Assembly: GCA_017399665.1 (NCBI GenBank)
Contig: JAFQBR010000192.1
Span: forward strand, 1-26,547
Source: Clostridia bacterium
GTDB taxonomy: Bacteria; Bacillota_A; Clostridia; Christensenellales; Borkfalkiaceae
DNA length: 26,547 bases
Direction: 5' to 3'
Of this stretch, positions 23,397 to 26,547 are shown piece after piece; the first letter of the stretch is position 1; every line of letters begins with the position of its first letter. The translations under genes were made by a program, and so were the position numbers. The notes beneath the pieces were generated by a model. The model was not told the origin of the DNA, searched no databases, and saw only the letters and a program-made list of their open reading frames with translations.

Positions 23397-24848
23397 TCAT
23401 TTTCTAAGCTTTAAAGATAGCGCCCTTTCAAGCACTGCATCATTATTTTGCACTATTATACACAGTTTTTTTCTTACCCTAGTAACGGCATAATATAAAT
23501 TATCTGCAAAAGTGTTTGTTTTGCGTTCACACAGCTTGCCCTTTGAATTATAATAAAATTCGTTACCAATAACCACGCAAACGTTATCGTATTCCTTACC
23601 GTATGCAACGTTAAGGGGCAGATCACCACGTTCCTTTTCGCATTTTTTAGCTATAGTATAGGTATGTGCTATCTTTTTAAACTGTTTTTGGGCTAAATAT
23701 TTAATAATTTCGTTTGTTTCTTCGCAAGATGCAGAAGAATAAATCTGCACGTTTTCAAGTGTTTTTACTTTTAATTGTCTTGTTTTATCAAAAAGTGCAC
23801 AAATAAAGCGTGTTATATCGTTATTTATTCGTATTTTACCCGACAAAGTGAAAACACTTCCTCTAATTTTTGCCATTCTTACGCTAGAAATACTTCTTTC
23901 TCTAGGCAAAGCAACGTCACTTTTTTCAAAACAAAATACACATTTTAACTTATTGACCTTTGCGCGGTATAAAATTTGATTAAAAACCGCGTCTGAATAT
24001 CTTTCGCTTTCATCAACTAAAATGTAGTCAAACCCACTAAAACTAGGGATTTTATTTGTAATTTGAACAAATTTTAAGTTATTGTGCGCGCTTTCTATCA
24101 ATTTTTGGCTTTCTAAAACTGCACCCGGCTGAATAAAGCACACCTTATTTGTTTTTGCAAAAGATATTGCCAATTCGTAAAGCAGTAATGTTTTTCCTGT
24201 GCCCGGGCCACCTGAAATTTTTGCAAATTGGTTAGATTTTAGTCTTAAAATAACGTTTCTTTTTATTTGTTGTTGCTGAAGGGTTAAAAAATATTCGCCC
24301 GCTAAAAAACGTTTTGGGCTTTCCGTTGGGCACAAAACAAACTGCGAAATTTCAAAATAATCATCAATTAATCGACCTATAGCCCCGCTTATTTGTTTAA
24401 TCACCTTAACAAGTTCAGTAATTTTACACTCTTTAAGCTCATTAAAACTATCTAACTTGTATAAAATTTTAGTGTCGCTATTAAAAGTGAAAAAATATTG
24501 CTTTTTATTAATATGCGCAAGGTAAAACTTATTTTTTAAAAGCTGTTGTTTAACTGCTTCAATATCGCCAACCCAGCTTTTAAGTTCAATATTTAAGCAT
24601 ACGTTGTCGCAAATTTTTAAAATATCAAACTCTTTGCCTATTTGCGGTATTATAAATCCGTAATAAAACCCGTCAAAATCTTCTATACTTGCGCCAAATC
24701 TTGCAAGCTCTTCAACCAAAACAGCCAGGCTATTAGCCTCGTGCGGTTTATACGTGCGCTCCTCTTCCCCTGTTAAAGAGGCGTAATATTTGCCGTAAAG
24801 GCGCATATTTTTCATTTTAGAAAGTATATATAAATTGCACGCTTTCAC
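23397..24848 (-). CDS. PD-(D/E)XK-like nuclease fused to SF1/DUF2075-type helicase
   Basis: Protein of 483 aa. The N-terminal domain has a nuclease-like core: E73-F-D75 followed by E88-L-K90, matching D-(x)n-E-x-K, plus a later Q-rich helix. The helicase part has a Q-motif-like TLQQQQ (residues 189-194), Walker A GGPGTGKT (213-220), Walker B LVDE (277-280) with the partner Ser281, and a motif VI-like YYAVTRVRKK near residues 452-461, all as in DUF2075/UvrD-type SF1 proteins. It probably processes DNA or RNA ends, in repair or phage defence. It starts at GTG 24848, with GGGGGT upstream as a weak ribosome site; a later in-frame ATG has none. It has a consensus promoter. Copy 4 of the 14-bp motif lies within codons 155-164 and copy 5 in its leader. 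Confidence 0.72.
   Translation of the reverse strand: MKACNLYILSKMKNMRLYGKYYASLTGEEERTYKPHEANSLAVLVEELARFGASIEDFDGFYYGFIIPQIGKEFDILKICDNVCLNIELKSWVGDIEAVKQQLLKNKFYLAHINKKQYFFTFNSDTKILYKLDSFNELKECKITELVKVIKQISGAIGRLIDDYFEISQFVLCPTESPKRFLAGEYFLTLQQQQIKRNVILRLKSNQFAKISGGPGTGKTLLLYELAISFAKTNKVCFIQPGAVLESQKLIESAHNNLKFVQITNKIPSFSGFDYILVDESERYSDAVFNQILYRAKVNKLKCVFCFEKSDVALPRERSISSVRMAKIRGSVFTLSGKIRINNDITRFICALFDKTRQLKVKTLENVQIYSSASCEETNEIIKYLAQKQFKKIAHTYTIAKKCEKERGDLPLNVAYGKEYDNVCVVIGNEFYYNSKGKLCERKTNTFADNLYYAVTRVRKKLCIIVQNNDAVLERALSLKLRK
24369..24382 (-). repeat. Dispersed 14-bp motif, copy 4 (inside a coding region)
   Basis: CTATAGGTCGATTA on the minus strand, encoding part of GAIGRLIDDY in the nuclease-helicase. 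It is the only copy inside a gene. Confidence 0.75.
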
Positions 24849-24863
24849 TATTTTACCCCCATT

Positions 24864-24877
24864 TAATCGACTTATAG
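24864..24877 (-). repeat. Dispersed 14-bp motif, copy 5
   Basis: CTATAAGTCGATTA on the minus strand, in the short leader of the nuclease-helicase, directly before its weak ribosome site. Confidence 0.75.
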
Positions 24878-24904
24878 AGCACCTTTTGCTTTTATTATAT
24901 AAAA

Positions 24905-24933
24905 ATTATACACATTAATTAAACCTTTGTCAA
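24905..24933 (-). promoter_or_regulatory. Consensus promoter of the nuclease-helicase gene
   Basis: On the minus strand: TTGACA (24933-24928), 17-nt spacer, TATAAT (24910-24905). Start near 24898 gives about 50 nt of leader, which holds motif copy 5. Confidence 0.85.
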
Positions 24934-24937
24934 GTTA

Positions 24938-24967
24938 TTGAATAATATTTCTTTTAAGGTGCATAAT
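24938..24967 (+). promoter_or_regulatory. Possible promoter of the small-ORF pair
   Basis: TTGAAT (24938-24943), 18-nt spacer, CATAAT (24962-24967). It overlaps no gene, but its -35 lies just beside the divergent helicase promoter, so the two may compete. Confidence 0.4.
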
Positions 24968-24992
24968 AGAATATGCAAGGAGGTATGACTTG

Positions 24993-25097
24993 ATGAATAC
25001 AAAACAAACAAAGAACACTTCTAAACAAAGTGAAAGCACTTCAAAGCAAACTGAAAACAAGCAAAAAAGCACAAGATCAACAAAAAACTGTAAGTAA
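24993..25097 (+). CDS. Small Lys/Thr/Ser/Gln-rich hydrophilic protein, 34 aa
   Basis: Tiny ORF of 34 codons plus stop, too short for most gene finders. It begins MNTKQTKNTSKQSESTSKQ and ends with KNCK. The composition is almost only polar and basic residues, with no hydrophobic core, so it is probably unfolded, perhaps nucleic-acid or spore related; I do not recognise a family. AGGAGG (24979-24984) lies 8 nt before ATG 24993. An earlier ATG at 24985 is only 1 nt from that site, so 24993 is favoured. It is 18 bp upstream of the next small ORF and probably co-transcribed. A near-perfect ribosome site supports real translation. Confidence 0.7.
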   Translation: MNTKQTKNTSKQSESTSKQTENKQKSTRSTKNCK

Positions 25098-25115
25098 TTA
25101 GTTTAAGGAGTACAA

Positions 25116-25259
25116 ATGAAAAAGAAAAATAAAAAAACGAATAAGGTTGTAATTCCGCCCCTGCCAATGACATCACCCTTTGACCCATTAGGCAGTTGGA
25201 CGGGAAATTATTTCTTTAACGAATTTGAATTACCCGACCAAGACGTAGACGATTTATAA
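25116..25259 (+). CDS. Small protein with DPLGSWTG-type motif, 47 aa
   Basis: ORF of 47 codons plus stop. It starts with a basic block (MKKKNKKTNK), then VVIPPLPMTSPFDPLGSWTG and ends acidic (DQDVDDL). The central FDPLGSWTG and acidic tail QDVDDL recall short conserved proteins of clostridial genomes with D-P-x-G-S-x-T-G and a D-D-L end; that link is from memory and untested. AAGGAG (25105-25110) lies 5 nt before ATG 25116. It follows the 34-aa ORF by 18 bp, and a good terminator follows at 25281-25301. Function unknown. Confidence 0.75.
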   Translation: MKKKNKKTNKVVIPPLPMTSPFDPLGSWTGNYFFNEFELPDQDVDDL

Positions 25260-25280
25260 CCTTACCCAACTAAAATAAAG

Positions 25281-25301
25281 CGCGATTTTTATTAAATCGC
25301 G
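25281..25301 (+). terminator. Terminator of the small-ORF pair
   Basis: CGCGATTT (25281-25288) and AAATCGCG (25294-25301), 8-bp stem, 5-nt loop, then TTTTGTTTTT. Confidence 0.9.
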
Positions 25302-25325
25302 TTTTGTTTTTGCCAAAAAGCCCCT

Positions 25326-25339
25326 CTATAGGTCGATTA
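25326..25339 (+). repeat. Dispersed 14-bp motif, copy 6
   Basis: CTATAGGTCGATTA, 25 bp past the terminator of the small-ORF pair. Confidence 0.75.
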
Positions 25340-25394
25340 TCACACATTTAAATTCTTTTGCAAAAAATAACCGTTATTTTTTTTAACTTTGGTA

Positions 25395-25423
25395 TTGACA
25401 TTTGCTTGCTTTTGATGTATAAT
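25395..25423 (+). promoter_or_regulatory. Consensus promoter of the purine riboswitch transcript
   Basis: TTGACA (25395-25400), 17-nt spacer, TATAAT (25418-25423). Transcription starts near 25430, about 30 nt before the aptamer. Confidence 0.85.
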
Positions 25424-25460
25424 TGTGAGGCTGCGAAAAAACAGTAAAAATTGCATAATA

Positions 25461-25530
25461 GATTTGGTATATGCTTGCAATATGGGCAGGCGTTTCTACC
25501 AACCACCGCAATATGGTTGACTACCGGGTT
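25461..25530 (+). ncRNA. Purine riboswitch aptamer, guanine type
   Basis: P2 is GCTTGC (25473-25478) with GCAGGC (25486-25491), loop containing ATATGG. J2/3 reads GTTTCTACC (25492-25500), the invariant core. P3 is AACCA/TGGTT with loop CCGCAATA; the GG of L2 and CC of L3 allow the loop-loop contact. J3/1 is GACTA, with C at the position that pairs with the ligand, so guanine or hypoxanthine rather than adenine is expected. P1 pairs GATTTGG with CCGGGTT through several U-G pairs and is weak. L3 is slightly longer than in xpt-type aptamers. Confidence 0.88.
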
Positions 25531-25550
25531 TTATTAAATCCCATAGTCAA
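25517..25550 (+). terminator. Riboswitch-controlled terminator overlapping the aptamer
   Basis: TTGACTA (25517-25523) pairs with TAGTCAA (25544-25550), with inner GGG/CCC, followed by TTTTTATTTT. The 5' arm is also P3 and J3/1 of the aptamer, so the two folds exclude each other. Confidence 0.85.
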
Positions 25551-25591
25551 TTTTTATTTTACGCTAACAAACGTAAAAATCAAGGAAACAA

Positions 25592-26197
25592 ATGTCACCT
25601 GAAACCTATTTAGAAATATTTGGATATATTGGAACTGCTCTTGTTATTACTTCTATGATGATGACTTCACTTGTTAAGCTTAGAGTGCTTAATATCTGCG
25701 GTTCGGTAATAAGTATGACCTACTCTTTTATTGGCGGAGCGTGGCCAATAGTCGTTATGAACCTTGCTCTTATTATTATAAACGTAGTTCAGCTTATAAA
25801 AGCGCGCTTTAACAAAGATGAGTTTACCTGCATTAAAACCACTTTATCAGATAGCTCGGCAAATCACTTTGTTTCACTTTTTAACGAAGATATTATTAAG
25901 TTTTTCCCATCATTTTCTAAAGATGCGCTTTTAGACCGAGAATGCTTTATTATTTTTTCACGTAGCGAAATTGCAGGAATTTTAATTGGCAAAAGGGAAG
26001 GTCAGCTTATTAAGGTTGATATTGACTACACCTCGCCCAAATACAGAAATCTTTCAGTTGGCACTTTTCTTTACGACTATTTAAAAACCTTTGAAATCAA
26101 CACTTTAGAGGCAAATTTTGAAGTTCAACAGCATAAACTATATCTTAAAAAAATGAACTTTGAAGAAATCAACGGCAAAATGATTAAAAAAATATAG
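25592..26197 (+). CDS. YgjV-like membrane domain fused to GNAT-like acyltransferase domain
   Basis: Protein of 201 aa. Residues 1-70 contain three to four hydrophobic helices with the YgjV-type pattern: IFGYIGTALVITSMMM, then LRVLNICGSVISMTYSFIGG and PIVVMNLALIIINVVQL. Residues about 85-201 look like a GNAT N-acetyltransferase-like fold: FIIFSRSEIAGILIGKREG, then VDIDYTSPKYRNLSVGTFL (acyl-CoA-loop-like) and a terminal YLKKMNFEEING strand. This pairing of a small membrane domain with a GNAT-like domain is known in clostridia but its substrate is unknown. AAGGA lies 7 nt before ATG 25592. Its transcript begins with a guanine-type riboswitch, tying it to purine levels. Confidence 0.75.
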   Translation: MSPETYLEIFGYIGTALVITSMMMTSLVKLRVLNICGSVISMTYSFIGGAWPIVVMNLALIIINVVQLIKARFNKDEFTCIKTTLSDSSANHFVSLFNEDIIKFFPSFSKDALLDRECFIIFSRSEIAGILIGKREGQLIKVDIDYTSPKYRNLSVGTFLYDYLKTFEINTLEANFEVQQHKLYLKKMNFEEINGKMIKKI

Positions 26198-26238
26198 ATT
26201 GCAAACATATTAATATATTATATGATAAGGAAAGAATT

Positions 26239-26547
26239 ATGAAATTAAAAATAGACGGACATATTATTACCCCAAAACCCGACCAATCTCTTTACGATAT
26301 TGCTAAAGAACTTGGCCTTATTAAAGGCAAACTTTCAACAGACCCTATCGTTGCTAAAATTGCAGGTAGAATATTCACGCTAAACTACGTTCCCGTAAGA
26401 AGCAAGGACGAAACGGCAGAACGCGGTTCAATTAGAAAAGCTATTAGCGCTTCCGACGGCACGGTTAAGCTTATTTATTACAGCGACCCAAGCGGACGCG
26501 ACGCATACAAACGCACCGCGCAGTTCGTTTTATTTAGCGCGCTTGAA
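26239..26547 (+). CDS. Nucleoside (uridine) kinase-like protein, N-terminal part (runs off window)
   Basis: The frame runs 103 codons from ATG 26239 to the window edge. The first 60 residues (MKLKIDGHIITPKPDQSLYDIAKELG) look like the TGS/ThrRS-like N-terminal domain found on clostridial nucleoside kinases of the Udk type. Further on, LIYYSDPSGRDAYKRTAQFVLFSALE matches the linker seen in that family before the P-loop kinase domain (D-x-x-G-R-x-x-Y-x-R-(S/T)), though the kinase motif itself lies beyond the window. AAGGAAAG (26227-26234) is the ribosome site. It is 41 bp after the YgjV/GNAT gene and so probably shares the purine-controlled transcript. Confidence 0.65.
   Translation, partial: MKLKIDGHIITPKPDQSLYDIAKELGLIKGKLSTDPIVAKIAGRIFTLNYVPVRSKDETAERGSIRKAISASDGTVKLIYYSDPSGRDAYKRTAQFVLFSALE

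Overview
The window is AT-rich with GGAG-type ribosome binding sites, SigA-like promoters (TTGACA/TATAAT, often extended -10), a preQ1 and a purine riboswitch, and a SipW-type (S26B) signal peptidase with SipW-type secreted proteins. This points to a low-GC Bacillota, most likely an uncultured Clostridia-class gut or anaerobic lineage. No marker here allows a finer placement.

Layout. (1) 1-6166 is a carbohydrate-use locus: a MalF-type sugar permease (cut by the window edge), its solute-binding lipoprotein, a divergent AraC-family regulator with two look-alike promoters, a Gfo/Idh/MocA oxidoreductase and an SGNH/GDSL esterase. (2) 6167-7886 is a patchwork of small repeats around tRNA-Ser(GGA), including a 95-bp duplication that carries the 3' end of the tRNA and a 76-bp palindromic element, followed by a queT-type transporter under a preQ1-I riboswitch. 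(3) 7887-8755 holds a small hypothetical ORF and a DUF975 membrane protein. (4) 8881-22751, all on the minus strand, is a surface or secretion gene set: three SipW-type secreted proteins, a SipW-like signal peptidase, a membrane-anchored McrB-like AAA+ ATPase coupled to a possible DUF2357-like zinc-ribbon protein, an ABC-2 type exporter (ATPase plus permease), a giant beta-helix exoprotein and an InlB-repeat lipoprotein. (5) 23397-24848 is a PD-(D/E)XK-like nuclease fused to an SF1 helicase. (6) 24993-26547 has two tiny ORFs, then a guanine-type purine riboswitch that controls a YgjV-like/GNAT fusion and a nucleoside-kinase-like gene cut by the window end.

The strongest candidate for an undescribed system is block 4. 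Genes inside it are tightly packed (1-nt stop/start overlap, 1-nt, 3-nt and 12-nt gaps), so the AAA+ protein, its partner, the exporter and the exoproteins are probably made together. I infer a machine that exports, matures and organises a cell-surface fibre or layer, built around a McrB-like ATPase that has acquired membrane segments and a partner without a visible nuclease motif.

A second notable signal is a 14-bp motif, CTATARGTCGATTA, present six times in 26.5 kb on both strands, mostly between genes. None of the feature types I recognise explains it.
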